Of a DNA stretch of 64,000 bases, positions 1 to 10,999 are shown in pieces (position 1 is the stretch's first letter; each line of letters opens with the position of its first letter). Source of the stretch: Exophiala sp. HKRS030 (lineage: Eukaryota > Ascomycota > Eurotiomycetes > Chaetothyriales > Herpotrichiellaceae); contig JAHWDD010000004.1 of assembly GCA_023897205.1 (NCBI GenBank), positions 248,001-312,000 of the forward strand. The letters run 5' to 3'. Under the pieces are notes generated by a model. The model searched no databases. It worked only from the letters and a program-made list of their open reading frames with translations, and was not told the DNA's origin. The translations under genes and the position numbers were made by a program.

Positions 1-739
1 CGCCGTGGGTTTTGGAGGGGTCCTTCGGTGGAGAAGTCAGCTGGAGGATTCTTTGTTCCTACGTTAATGCCGCCATCGACCGTGCCCACATAGCACATGC
101 TGAGTGTCTTTAGCCTCCCCGATGAACACCGGAGGCTCGCGGTACCTGCTTTAAAAGGACACATGCAAGGTGGCTTTGGTAAGAGCTTTGACACTTCCAC
201 CTCAAGGACTGTTACTATTCTCGTTTCATTTCGCCTTGCTGTTCCGAAGAATATTCATTCTCATCTATTTACTCAGTTGGCGGATAGATCACAATGTGTA
301 TGCCTCGACATTGATGGCAATCACTATCCCCGTCAAGGCATCTGTCTGACTCATCGTCCATCCGACGACGAAGCAAAGCTCCGCCTGTCATGACCGGGAA
401 TGCCTATGCTTAAATCGCTATGACACCTCAAGGCACCGAATTCATAGACCAGCACCGTCGACAACCGCTGATCCAGAGTGATCAAGTTCTCTTTGGAATA
501 GCAAGAACTCATTCTTGGCGATGCTCAGAGATGCTTGCGGCCGAGAACTCCTAAGTTGGTTTCGACATCACCATTCCTTCATTGAAGCAAAAGCGTGCTT
601 CTGAAATCCCTCGTGACACATGTCTGATCATTACCATGTCTCTTGTGGCATTGGACCCTCTTGAAGGCTATATATACTACATCATCATGATGTAGTATAC
701 CATTTGTTGAAGTTCATATCCAATGACAATTCGTCTGCT
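1..739. other. Left-edge gene-free stretch with a perfect palindrome
   Basis: No coding region is supported here; the open frames are short and lack recognisable motifs. The only structured element seen is the inverted repeat at 673-699, listed separately. It may be the 3' flank of the small minus-strand model that ends at 740. Confidence 0.5.
673..699. repeat. Perfect 12-bp inverted repeat, 3-nt loop
   Basis: The left arm TATACTACATCA (673-684) is the exact reverse complement of the right arm TGATGTAGTATA (688-699), around a TCA spacer. It could form a hairpin or bind a symmetric dimeric protein. It lies about 40 bp beyond the stop of the weak minus-strand model at 740-1157, so a role in 3'-end formation is possible but unproven. 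Confidence 0.8.
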
Positions 740-1157
740 TCAGGTTACTTCCAGTTCTGCATTGATATTGACATTGAACTGGCCGGCGCCTGCGCCGAAC
801 TGGCTGCCCGCTTCCACAAAGTCTCCAGGATATATCGTTCTGACACGAAACATTTGTATATCTCGATTGTGATCGACGCGAGTGTTGGCCTCGCGCCGCA
901 TGGCCTGGCTCTTTGGCGCAGAGCTTGACGTGGTCGACCTGGCATTGACTTTTAGGGATGACACTGGCCATATGAATCAGCAAGACTTCTCTGCATATTA
1001 CTGACATGTGTTGGAAGGTTGTGAGCTGGTGGGACTTACCCTGATCGTTCTTGAGAGGTCTGAGGACTAAGGATCGACTTGCCAAAGGGCATCGGCAGGA
1101 AGTGTGCACCAGGAAACAAGTGATGCACATGGCAACTTCTCCTGAGGGAGTAGTCAT
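740..1157 (-). CDS. Putative small two-exon protein, 114 aa, unrecognised
   Basis: This is a model only. Exon 1 runs 1157-1040 and exon 2 runs 963-740, separated by an intron with a strong donor (GTAAGT) and a CAG acceptor; the phases match (1 then 2). The C-terminal half reads like a real protein, with the stretch TIYPGDFVEAGSQFGAGAGQ followed by an alternating beta-like tail ending ELEVT. The N-terminal exon is Cys-rich and less convincing, and the true gene may start elsewhere or include only exon 2. I do not recognise a family, and no neighbouring gene suggests a role. Confidence 0.3.
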
Positions 1158-2500
1158 AGTGCTCTGAATCTTGGTATGAGTGCCACTTCAGTGTTGGTAC
1201 ACTGGAATGATCAAAATTTGAATGATATCAGCGGATACTTTGTTGATCGGGTGAGGATGGCCCTCAGCTTAGTTATTCATGAAGGGATGATATTTTAACA
1301 GTGCTGTCATGGAAATCTATGGACATCGATCTATATTTATATGTACAACTTTGGGTGGCAGTGTAGAGAGCAAAGCGATCAGATGCAGTGTTTCGCATAA
1401 GATATCTGGTCAAGGTATGACAGAAGCGCAAGCGATCTATCAAGCGACCTTCGCTCTCAGTGGTTCAGCAGTGGTATCCACCTACCGAGCGCAGCCATAC
1501 CTAAACAAAAGGGCAACCAATAGGTGGGCAGTATTCGGCTCCTGCGAACCAGTGCTGATTCGCTGTCCGTGATCTAAGGGAGTGTGGTTGTCGCGTTAGG
1601 CTTTGTCACGGTTCTATTGCGCCATTGGTTGTCGCAATGTGCATCTGGTGCAAAATGCCTATACCACCCTTCTCAGACATGGAGGCTTTGCTCGTAGTGC
1701 AACCAATGCTCTGTCATGGATGATTGGTTTCGACTCACCCCACCGAAGTGACTAAGGCTTGCGGACATCTCAGACATCCCAGAGATCTACATGATACTTA
1801 CGAGAAATCCCATGTTCCTGCTGCTCTCAGCCTCCTGAAGCCTCACTCGAGCGCATGAGGCAGTCCAAGCGGGGTTGCATGATCCGGTCTCAGCAGTGAG
1901 CACTTTTATGCAAGATATTGTCTGGCCTATCCGTCTGATTCTATTCTGGCATTGGTTGTATCCGGGTTGAACATGGCAAAAATCAAACAGAGCAGTGTAA
2001 ATCAGTGCTTGAGACTTTAAAAAAATCTAAGTGTCTTCTTAAGAGTACATAATTGCCTTGGACAAACATAAAAACGGAAATCGTACCTGAGGACATGTAG
2101 CAAACAAGATAACCTCCCTGGCACCGGTTTTAGTGCGGCTCAGGTGGTGGACTTGAAGAAGTACTTTAACGTAAATGTGTGTTCATGTTGTTGTGAGATT
2201 CAGTTTTAGCATGGCGTTCCCACATTTAGTCCCGTGACGTTGAATTGTAGTCACCATGATTTACGAGATACCAGTCACCGGTACTGTAGGGTTCAGTCTG
2301 TTCGCTTCTCACCGTCGTCGATGTTCCCAATACCTTTTGTGGACTTTGGCTGTACTCTTCCTGTGTGGGCTGAGATGCCGGTTGACAATTATCCTCGGGC
2401 ATTGTCTGAGCACCCATCCGATAATAAATTCTGCTCAAATTGTCGAACTTATGACTCCTGGAAAACCCAAGACCAGCCTGTACCGAGTCCAAACAAGATC
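1158..2500. other. Gene-free stretch
   Basis: I see no supported coding region, RNA gene or clear repeat. It lies downstream of the HET-domain gene, which is transcribed towards it. Confidence 0.5.
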
Positions 2501-4483
2501 CTATACCATTGATATTGGGACCAGTGAAAACCCCCGAAGCTTAGTTGCGAGGTGGACACGTCTTGCAGCTATCCACGCTGCGTCGAAAAGCATTTGAAGT
2601 TGACCCGGTAGTTCTGCTGCGTGGCTCTCCACCAAACGACAATGATATTGCCAGAAAGTGACGACATAATCGTGAAGAGCAAACCTTTCTCGAAGGGCGA
2701 TGAAATCTTTCCAGGGCTCCAGTAGAAGCTGTACATCCATTATACTGATATGTGTAAGACATACCATAGCCGAGAAGTATTGGGCATCCTCAATATAGCC
2801 AGGTACTTGTCTAGCGAGGAGATCGACAAATTTGGCGTTTCGGAACCTCACAAGACCCTTTGCATCGAGCTCGAGAAATTGATTACAGGCAGTCATAAGA
2901 TCTTTTGCTTGAAGCTGTGCTGAGCCAGTTGACCATGGCCATTCCGGATCATCGCTTAGGACTCTTGTGGTTGCAGCAGTGAAGAGTTCTAAAATGGTCA
3001 ATGGCCGAAAGGCACTCGTGACCCAGCATGCAGCTCGGAAAGCATAATGACGCCGCATAGGATCATTTGGCAGGAGAGCATCAATGAAGGAGCATTTAGG
3101 ATCTATATGATGATTTTTGGGGCCGTTGACCTTGGAGACGTATGGAGAGGCTTCTGACAGTGGTGAAGAGTTCGGTTGCTCAGGAGACCAAGATTTCGAC
3201 CTGTAGCTCATTGATGTAAAGTGCAGGACAGCGGCTGATTCAACCTGGAGCAGCCACCATGCAGCACAGTCTTCGAGGTGACAACGAATTTCGTTATGAT
3301 CGACATTCTCCATCTCGTCAATGAATGATATAGCAAGTCGAATATTGCTCAAATCAGCCATTGTATGTTCCCGGAAGGTTGTGTACTTGGAATCCTTGGT
3401 ATTGGTAGGAAATCTTTCGAGCCATTTCGCAAGCATGCCTGCTGCAAGCCCAACTTCCACTATCTTGAGACTGGCCCAAACATCGTATTCGAGAGACGTG
3501 GTGACCATAAAAGGCGAGGGAAGAGATTCAAGGTACTTACGGCGTTCCTTAATATCGCTCTCAACTTTGACATACTCGTTCAGCGTCGAACTGATTGTTT
3601 TGAGCACTTTACTACATGAAACTGGCTCATCATCTGGACGACTGCATCTCTGGAGAAGCCAATCGAGATCTGTAGCATTACGACAGATGGCGATGAAGAA
3701 ACGTCTATGCTGCGTGTCTTCTATCTTCCCACAGAGTTTCCTCCTTAGTTCCAATGGCGATTCCCTGCGCCTGGAACGACCAATCTTTTCGTTGGAACTT
3801 GTCAGGTGGCTTGAAACATCAACCATGTATTTTTTCTGATCCGAAAGAGCTTTGACGAGATCTCCGACACCCGTAAGAGGTCCTCTTGCGGAGTAGTCGG
3901 TTGCTCTGGCCCACGTATGCAATAAACGATAGGCTTCTTGGCCCGAGTATGGTATTTGTTCCAGGTCGAAAAGTGGTTGTTTCTCCGGAGAAACTGCGCA
4001 TAAGTCATGTACCATCTGAGCCAGATCGGGTCCGTCGGGATAAAGGTCAATTCCTACTAATACAGCAACGGAATTGGAATAAATTCGTTGCATATGCCGA
4101 ATGTGTTTGGCTTTCTCTGCAGGATTGGATTTATCGATACACAGAGCATCAATCCACAGGTGAGGAAGGTTTTTTGCGACATTTCCGCTCAAGTTCCGCA
4201 GAAATCTTTCCAAAAATCTGCTCACTTGCAGGTTTTGACCGTTGAGGAAAACAGAATACGATGGTTCAGGGTCGCCCCAGTCATATGAGATGGCGGCGTA
4301 TGGTATTTGTTTGGCATCTTCGAGGGAGATCGTGTGCGTATGACACCGCAGGTGATCGCGTACATTGAGGGTTGATTCGAGGTGGAGTAAGCGTATATCA
4401 AGCGTCGCGTCGTCAATGCTCCCATGGCATATGCCATCATTATGACCTGGTATAAGAATACGATATGGTCCATTGGGCGACAT
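2501..4483 (-). CDS. HET-domain (heterokaryon incompatibility) protein, 660 aa
   Basis: A single open frame. I place the start at the first ATG (4483), because the open frame extends upstream only without an ATG. The HET domain covers roughly residues 30-200: it opens with IRLLHLES (30-37) and has YAAISYDWG (62-70), LWIDALCIDK (109-118) and IRHMQRIYS (128-136), the three classic blocks of this TIR-related fungal domain. HET proteins trigger cell death when genetically different hyphae fuse, usually by sensing a partner. Around residues 490-600 there is a region resembling the winged-helix segment found after NACHT modules (RPLTILELFTAAT), but I see no P-loop, so the protein is probably a stand-alone HET with a divergent C-terminus. 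The gene has no introns. Confidence 0.88.
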   Translation of the reverse strand: MSPNGPYRILIPGHNDGICHGSIDDATLDIRLLHLESTLNVRDHLRCHTHTISLEDAKQIPYAAISYDWGDPEPSYSVFLNGQNLQVSRFLERFLRNLSGNVAKNLPHLWIDALCIDKSNPAEKAKHIRHMQRIYSNSVAVLVGIDLYPDGPDLAQMVHDLCAVSPEKQPLFDLEQIPYSGQEAYRLLHTWARATDYSARGPLTGVGDLVKALSDQKKYMVDVSSHLTSSNEKIGRSRRRESPLELRRKLCGKIEDTQHRRFFIAICRNATDLDWLLQRCSRPDDEPVSCSKVLKTISSTLNEYVKVESDIKERRKYLESLPSPFMVTTSLEYDVWASLKIVEVGLAAGMLAKWLERFPTNTKDSKYTTFREHTMADLSNIRLAISFIDEMENVDHNEIRCHLEDCAAWWLLQVESAAVLHFTSMSYRSKSWSPEQPNSSPLSEASPYVSKVNGPKNHHIDPKCSFIDALLPNDPMRRHYAFRAACWVTSAFRPLTILELFTAATTRVLSDDPEWPWSTGSAQLQAKDLMTACNQFLELDAKGLVRFRNAKFVDLLARQVPGYIEDAQYFSAMVCLTHISIMDVQLLLEPWKDFIALRERFALHDYVVTFWQYHCRLVESHAAELPGQLQMLFDAAWIAARRVHLATKLRGFSLVPISMV

Positions 4484-5320
4484 GAGGACGACGAGCAGTT
4501 TCTGGCGGGCATTTGTGCGGAGTGAAGTCTCAACCAAAGAGAGGGGTATGGTTCATAGGTGTATATAGTATTATCGCATGAGTTTGTGTGGTATCAATTG
4601 ATTGGATGCCTAGAAAGGCAGGCAACTTTTGTTCAGCATAGGCGCCGAAGTGATTGGTCAATTCATTGAGAGAAGGTCAGCCTCAAGCCGACCTTGCAAT
4701 CAGATAGCACAAGCCACCAGTCAGTTGATTGTCTTGTGACGGCATAGGGAGGGATTTCCGCAAGAGCGGACGAGGTCGTTTGTGACAAAGGGGGGAATTG
4801 CCCTCCGAATGAAAGGTCCTCTGGGGCTGAACTATATCAGAGGAGGAGCAAATGCCTTGGACGTCGGAGTAACGGTTGATGGTAATTGGCTGGTGAGTAA
4901 GCGGTGATGCGAGCCAAAAGAATTGGTCAAAGGAGCCAATGGGAACCTGGAAAAGAGATGCGAAAGCGATGCGACGGGCGAATGACGCATCGAGAAGAGA
5001 CCAGAGTCATTGGGGTGCTTGAAAAGTATGAATAGGTCTGCGCCTCTCGTGAAGCAGCCTGATGAGCCCAAAGCGACTGTGCTAACTCGCTCTGCTGCTC
5101 GAGCTACCGCAGTGATGGTGCGCGCACCATCGCGGCAGGTGCAAGAAGAGGCGCAAGATCAGGCACAAGTAAGTAGTTATATCCAAAGGCTGGACCATGA
5201 GAGAAGCCTTCAGGCTACACTGCTCGATCGATTCTTGCACCTACAATATGCTCCTGTAGATGCCTTTTTGATTGTTCTGTTGTTGTCGCTTCTGCCTGAA
5301 GCGCCGTTGCACGGACGAGG
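4484..5320. other. Divergent promoter region, HET gene / Zn2Cys6-ankyrin gene
   Basis: This holds the 5' flanks of two divergently transcribed genes. A coding-like plus-strand stretch begins at an ATG at 5028 and ends at a consensus donor (GTAAGT, 5169). It could be a leader exon or an upstream ORF of the downstream regulator, but I found no phase-compatible acceptor joining it in frame to the 5321 start. Confidence 0.4.
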
Positions 5321-7648
5321 ATGTCGATAAATCCTTCCAAGCGGTCGGCGCCTCAGGCATTTCCAGAAGCGAAACGACCACGCAGCCATTTCAAGTGCGA
5401 ATACTGTAGAGAAAACAAAAAGGCATGCAATCCGGTCCAGCGAGATTGGGACACTCAAAGAGAGAAGTGCGAGAACTGTCTCCGAAACAATCTTCCCTGT
5501 GGACCCAATAAGAGGCACAACGAAGGTCATGTTCCCGCCGGGAACACGGGTGGTGGCAGCACAGGTCAGGGAGGTCTGTCGGCCATGGCGGGGAGGTCAT
5601 CCTCGCCGCCTTTCGCACCTTCTGTTTCTCAACCACCTCTCTTCCAGCAAGTCGCACCTTCCTCCACTGTGATTCCAAATACCCACACTGCGAATCCCAA
5701 TACCAATTTACCTCCTCTACTTCCACGACCTCCCCATCCGACGCCTTCAACACCCCAAGGTAATTTTCACCATACCCTTGGTAGCGCCGACAGCTCTTCT
5801 ACCAACGTTTCTCTGAATGTCTCCACCAATTCTTCTTTCCACCCTACATGCACGAGCTGTTCAACCCCGGACAGTGCTACTTCGACCGGTGTCTATCGTA
5901 AGATACAGGAAGAGTTGAGCAAAGGGTAAGCAGAACATTTCCAGCCATGCAGAATGTTTCCATGATTGACTCGAATACAGACAGCATGAGCTAGATAAAA
6001 ACTTCGACTTGGTTAACAATGTTAGCAACCGGAGCCAGACCGCAGGCTCAGCCTTACCTTTAAAGCGTACCCCCATTGCCGAGACATATCTCGATTTGAC
6101 ATTGGCCTTGGACGTTCCTTTCAAGCAAACATGCGAGAGTTTTGCCGACACCTTACGCCAACAGTTGACCTTGGTATTGCTCATTCCAGATCACCTGCAG
6201 GAGGTTGAACTCCGACGCTTATTGGAGTTTGCTCGTCCGTTGTGCACAAGGCCCCGAGCCAAGGTTAAAAGGTTAGGCACAGAGAGTTGTGCCATACCCC
6301 TCAAACTCATAAAGGTCTACGGCTCCATCTTATTGGCCCTGGTACGAGTTTGCGACGAGGCTGGGAATGCACGCGCTGCCGACAGATTTCTCGTCGAGCT
6401 TGCCTCGTTGCCATCAGTCGTCAACGCGTTGAAAACTTCTTCAGCTCTGATGCAGCGCTTAGAGCAGGCATTTCAGAAACAGTCCATTACTCTGAACACA
6501 ATCTGGTATGAGTCCGGCCTACACGTCTTCCCAGACCTCTTTCCGGACTCCACTCCTAACCTCTTTTGCTATGAGCATCTGATCATGTTGTCTGAAATGT
6601 CCACAGCCATCATCCAGTCTGTCTTAAAATACGAAGCAGACAAAGGCCGTCATGATCGACTTGGGAGAAAAGACATGCACATCGCTGTTGAAGCCGCTAA
6701 ACCTGACTTGGTTCGGTTAGTGTTTGAACGGGATGCTCAGTCACTTGAAGATGTCGACATTTTCCGTATGACCCCAATTTTACTGGCATCTCTGGTAGGG
6801 GATTTTCAGGTTTTCAAACTGCTGTACGAGTACAAAGCCAAAACCAGTGCATTGGACCGTTTCAACCGCGATGTCCTTGTCATCGCCTGTGAGATGGGCC
6901 ACGATAGCATAGTCAATTTCCTCCTTGAGCATGACTTTTCTGTTGACAATGCCTATCACGACCCTCAATATTCACCCCTGTTCGCAGCAGCTGGGAGGGG
7001 AGGCAGTCTATAGTTACAACACTACTCTTGAAGGGTGCCAACCCACTACAGGTTTCCTTTGGACAGACCCCTCGAGAGGTGGCAGAGTTAAATGGTTATC
7101 ACGACATTTCCAAGATCCTCGAAACTGCCGAAGCAAAGGTCAAAACTGCCACCGAGAGTCACTCACTTTCTGATCGTCCTTTCATTGCTGGAAAGCCGAT
7201 GTGGGCTCGTACTGCGCCACACTCGTCACGGTCTTCGTCCATCCAAGGTGCTACATGCTCGCCTCTTCTATCAGCACATGTACCCAATGCAAGGTGGCTG
7301 GGCGTAGCACCTGGTGCCACTGTCCATAGGTCGCCTAACATGGCAAAATCCCCACTCGCATCATGCACTACAGATCTGGATGATCGTGCTAGTCAGAGTC
7401 CAGCGGTCAGTGTACGGACGACTGGCCATAATATGGCGACGACTCCTATGCCTGCAATGGACTCCATGGAAGATCCCTCGGAATTTGACCTCTCACCACA
7501 TCAGTCTCACGAACTTCCGTCGATTGTACATGATCGTATAGCGACGAGTCCTGAACCCTTTCTGGGTCCCGATATTTCGTTCTGGACCGATTTCGATGTA
7601 CCGGAAGTGTCTGTGAACGAAGACAACGCAGAACTTGGTCTGGTATGA
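5321..7648 (+). CDS. Zn2Cys6 zinc-cluster protein with ankyrin repeats; one apparent frameshift
   Basis: Exon 1 is 5321-5925 and exon 2 starts at 5981; the 55-nt intron has GTAAGC and CAG. An N-terminal zinc cluster (residues 25-60) has the spacing CX2CX6CX13CX2CX6C, beginning CEYCRENKKAC and ending CENCLRNNLPC; the middle spacing is slightly long. A Pro/Ser/Thr-rich linker follows. The C-terminal half carries about four ankyrin repeats (for example DMHIAVEAAKPDLVRLV and VIACEMGHDSIVNFLLEH). The frame breaks inside the last repeat at the G run 6997-7000. One extra G would continue it as GRGRQSIVTTLLLKGANP and give 757 aa, ending in a Ser/Pro-rich tail. The protein is probably nuclear and DNA-binding. 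A 65-nt intron (6942-7006) could also restore the frame, but it would delete a conserved repeat and has a poor donor. Targets are unknown. Confidence 0.75.
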
Positions 7649-8144
7649 TGTCACTTGCGATAGTTGGATATCTTGAGATTTTTCTAGTCTTGGCAGGATA
7701 TGCGTCAATGATCTTATGATGCAAACGTGGCAAAGCTCCATCTAGGGAGCTGTGGTTCAAGACTACCTTTCTTTCGTACGTCTTGGGAGAGCTCTCCCAT
7801 TGCTTGGTATATGCGCGAGGACAGTGGATCATGCGCTTATTTTGCGGCATACTACAACATGGGATTGAACCATCCGTCGGTTAGCATTAGAAATCTCCGA
7901 CCAAAGTGAAAGTCTCTCAAGACTAGTGTTAGAACTCACAACGAAGTTAGAAAAATGGGCAAGATTGCCTCGGGCAGTAATTTGGCCAAACATGACAACG
8001 ACCAGATCTACGAATGTGGAAATCCAATGAACATCGGTCTATTTAAAGAAACTTATTTTCGAGGCATCGGCTTATTCTTTCCAGGATTTGCTCAGCATGG
8101 CTTGTTTAGCTTGCTTCCTTGACCAGAATTGGAACACCACAATT
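7649..8144. other. Convergent intergenic stretch
   Basis: It lies between the stop codons of the Zn2Cys6-ankyrin gene and the aldo/keto reductase. Nothing beyond presumed 3'UTRs is recognised. Confidence 0.5.
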
Positions 8145-9439
8145 CTAGGCATGACCTTCGACTGCTCTAGCTTGATATAGTTCTTCCAAATACTTCTCTT
8201 CCTCATCTGTCAAAACCTTGCCCTTGATGTCCAGGGCCTCGTCTATCCTCTCCACAGAACTGAAGCCAATAATTGGACTCGCGACACGCTTATTGATCCA
8301 AGCCAACGCCACATGGCTCATTTTCCAACCTCGCTTCTCTGCAATCTCCTGCACACGTTTGACCGTCTCCTTGTCTGCCTCACTGTAGCCTGTCTGCGAG
8401 CGATCCTTTGAACTCCGCTCCGTCTTGTCAGCAGAAGGCGGCCTTGCCAGAATACCACGGCACAGTGGAGCCCACGGGATCAGCCCAACACCCGTCAAAT
8501 TGCAGAAACGGTTCATCTCCCGCTCCTCCTCGCGGTACAGCAGATTGTAGTGGTTCTGCATCGAGATGAATTTCGTCCACCCGTTGATCTCGGCGGTGTG
8601 TTGCAGGATCGCGAATTGAAACGTCCACATCGAACTGGCGCCAATGTACCGCACTTTGCCGGATCGTACCAGGTCGTTGAGTGCTTGCATGGTTTCTTCC
8701 GGAGGCACTTCGTTGTCGAACCGGTGGATCTGTAGGAGGTCGATGTATGGTGTGTCCAGACGTTTGAGACTCGCGTCGACGGCTTGGAAGATTGCTTGTC
8801 GTGATAGTCCGCCGTGGTTGACGTAGTCTTTTGTCTTGGGCATTTCGGGCTCGTTTTGGTAGGACTGTTTGGTGAATTTGTTTTGTCAGTTATTGCTGGT
8901 GAAGCTGTGATGCAGTCTATTTCCGAAAAGGAGATCAAAAGGGCATTTGAGTACGCACGTATTCTTCACCAATATGGGCAAAGCACTTGGTCATGATGAC
9001 GACCTTGTCGCGGGGAATCTTGTACGTTTTCAAGGCTTTCGCGATGATCTCTTCAGATTTTCCGTTGCTGTAGATGTTGGCTGTGTCCCATGTATTGAGA
9101 CCGCGATCGTAGGCTGCTTTGAGAAGGGGTAGGGCCTAGTTGTAGGGTATCAGCTTGTGTGTTCAGGATGGGGCACTAGCATAAGACAGATTCCACGTCT
9201 CTTTCCTTGAGCTCACCTTTTCCTCGTCTAGAACCCATGACTGCCAACTCGGGTCGCCGAAACTCATAGCACCACTGTTGAACGGTACAATCAGTGACTG
9301 GATCATCGAAAGTAGTCGCTTGAATGTGTTGAAATGCTTACAATATAGGCACCGAAACCTTCAAGCCTGACTTGCACAATCGCCTATATTCTGCCTTTGT
9401 CGCATCGACAGACGCTTGAAGAGCTGCTTTGTGCGCCAT
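8145..9439 (-). CDS. Aldo/keto reductase, 350 aa, four exons
   Basis: Exons are 9439-9342, 9274-9217, 9135-8959 and 8864-8145, joined by short introns (67, 81 and 94 nt) with GTAAGC, GTGAGC and GTGCGT donors; the phases match throughout. This is an NADPH-dependent carbonyl reductase of the aldo/keto reductase TIM-barrel family. The catalytic tetrad is visible as Asp69 and Tyr74 (NTWDTANIY), Lys102 (IMTKCF) and His158 (LLQIHRF). A coenzyme-binding end is present near [12 protein letters not shown]. The arrangement resembles the Yakc/aryl-alcohol-dehydrogenase-like subgroup (start [11 protein letters not shown]). The substrate cannot be told. It is divergently oriented to the catalase gene with 1.56 kb between them, which would fit shared stress control but does not prove it. 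Confidence 0.9.
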
Positions 9440-10999
9440 TGTAAAATCACGATGATTCCAAAACAAAGACAGTTATTTCCGCGTTTCGAGCACTGTCGAT
9501 ATTCCGTAGCAATATTTATAACTCGCAGATAGAAAAAACAAACCTTGGGAAATCGCACTCATTATGAAGACAAACCTTAGCCCCGCGAATTGACTGAGTT
9601 AAGCTATCTCCGAGTATTCTGACCTCATGTACAGGACATGATTTAGGCTGTCGCACCCGCAAAAACGAGGATGAATCGAAAGTTACCCCACACTTTCTGT
9701 AGATATCAATTGGAGAGGCGGCCGCTGGTGCAGTGGACATAGGCGTTTGCGGTGGAGTTTTTCGATCGAGTGATAGGCATTTGGCCGAAATGCGCCCGGT
9801 GTGACTCATTTTCTACCCTTGAACCGTCTGGATATGTCAATGGCATGCAACCCAACAGAGGACCTTGACTGTCAGTCGTCGATAGAGAGGCGGTCGTGGA
9901 ATGCTTTGACGGAGAGATGGTGTGAGGAATCTGAGATTGGTCGGATAAAAGTGGACTGGTTGACAGTCACCGTTGTTAGTAGATAACGTAGAGACTTCCC
10001 ATGACTAATCACGACCCTGGATATCTCAAAGCTGTTAGCTAGTAACCCCATGGTATGAGACATCCGAGCTGAAGCAAGAGCGCATATGCTTTCAAAGTCG
10101 TTCTTTTGCATAGCAAGGTGCCAGGACACGTTTTACAAGTACGAACCACACAAAGCCCAAGTCTATTTGATCTGACGGAAAAGGTTACAAATCAATCTAG
10201 CCGAAAGAAGTGATTTCGGAGCGAGGGCCTAAAATGGGAGGTACAGGGTATGGCAGGAATTCTTGTAACCTCAAGTCCCAGTAATGATTGCTCGAGGATT
10301 GCTCAACATGGTAATTTGGACCAAGCAGATGGTTTGAGGGATATGACCTACCCGTTGGGTGCTCTTGATTGTAACATGTGCAATTAGGAATGACGTCGTT
10401 GAGAAAAAGTCAAGTCTCGACGTCATTGAAGAATCGATCATGTGGGGTCAGAGTCTCACGAGGCTGAACGACGAACCCTCGCAAAAGCTGTCTCCTGCAC
10501 TTGCCAGAGAAGTAAGACATGGAGCGAGCGAGAAAATCACGAGCCTCGATCGATGAGTAACCTTCCTTCGCTTCGAGATTTGGAAACTGCATGGGTCATT
10601 CCGAGTTTTGGTTGGATAACACAACTACCAGGAGTGGAAACTCCGATAGACGTCGCCGTGGAGTTCCCATTTGATCGACGGAAGGAGCCAATGAGACACA
10701 AGATATATCATCGAAGTCGTCATGATGGACTTTTCACATTCCCATACTTTTGCTTTTGACAAGTCGACATTCAACATACGTGCAACGCAACGGTGAAGGG
10801 CCACACAAGCCGGTGTGCCACAGACCTTTTGTGTAAGCTCGCCACTCAGCAAACCTCGTCAACGTCAGGGCGTCTTTCGTGTCCGCTTTTATCCTACATC
10901 TGCCATCCATCTCCCGAGCTTTCGATCTGATTCTTCTCTTCGCCCCGGGTCAATCGACACAGTATTGTTTCTTGACATATATATCACTGCCTCTTGTTC
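9440..10999. other. Divergent intergenic region, aldo/keto reductase / catalase
   Basis: About 1.56 kb holding both promoters. A TATA-like run lies at 10976-10984, just before the catalase start. No other gene is supported; the open frames here lack codon structure or motifs. Confidence 0.5.

Noticed and set aside
5028..5168. Coding-like leader exon upstream of the Zn2Cys6-ankyrin gene
   Set aside because: It ends in a good donor, but no acceptor joins it in phase to the 5321 frame.
6942..7006. Possible intron that would restore the frame of the Zn2Cys6-ankyrin gene
   Set aside because: The donor GTTGAC is poor, and removal would delete a well-formed ankyrin repeat. A single missing G in 6997-7000 explains the data better.
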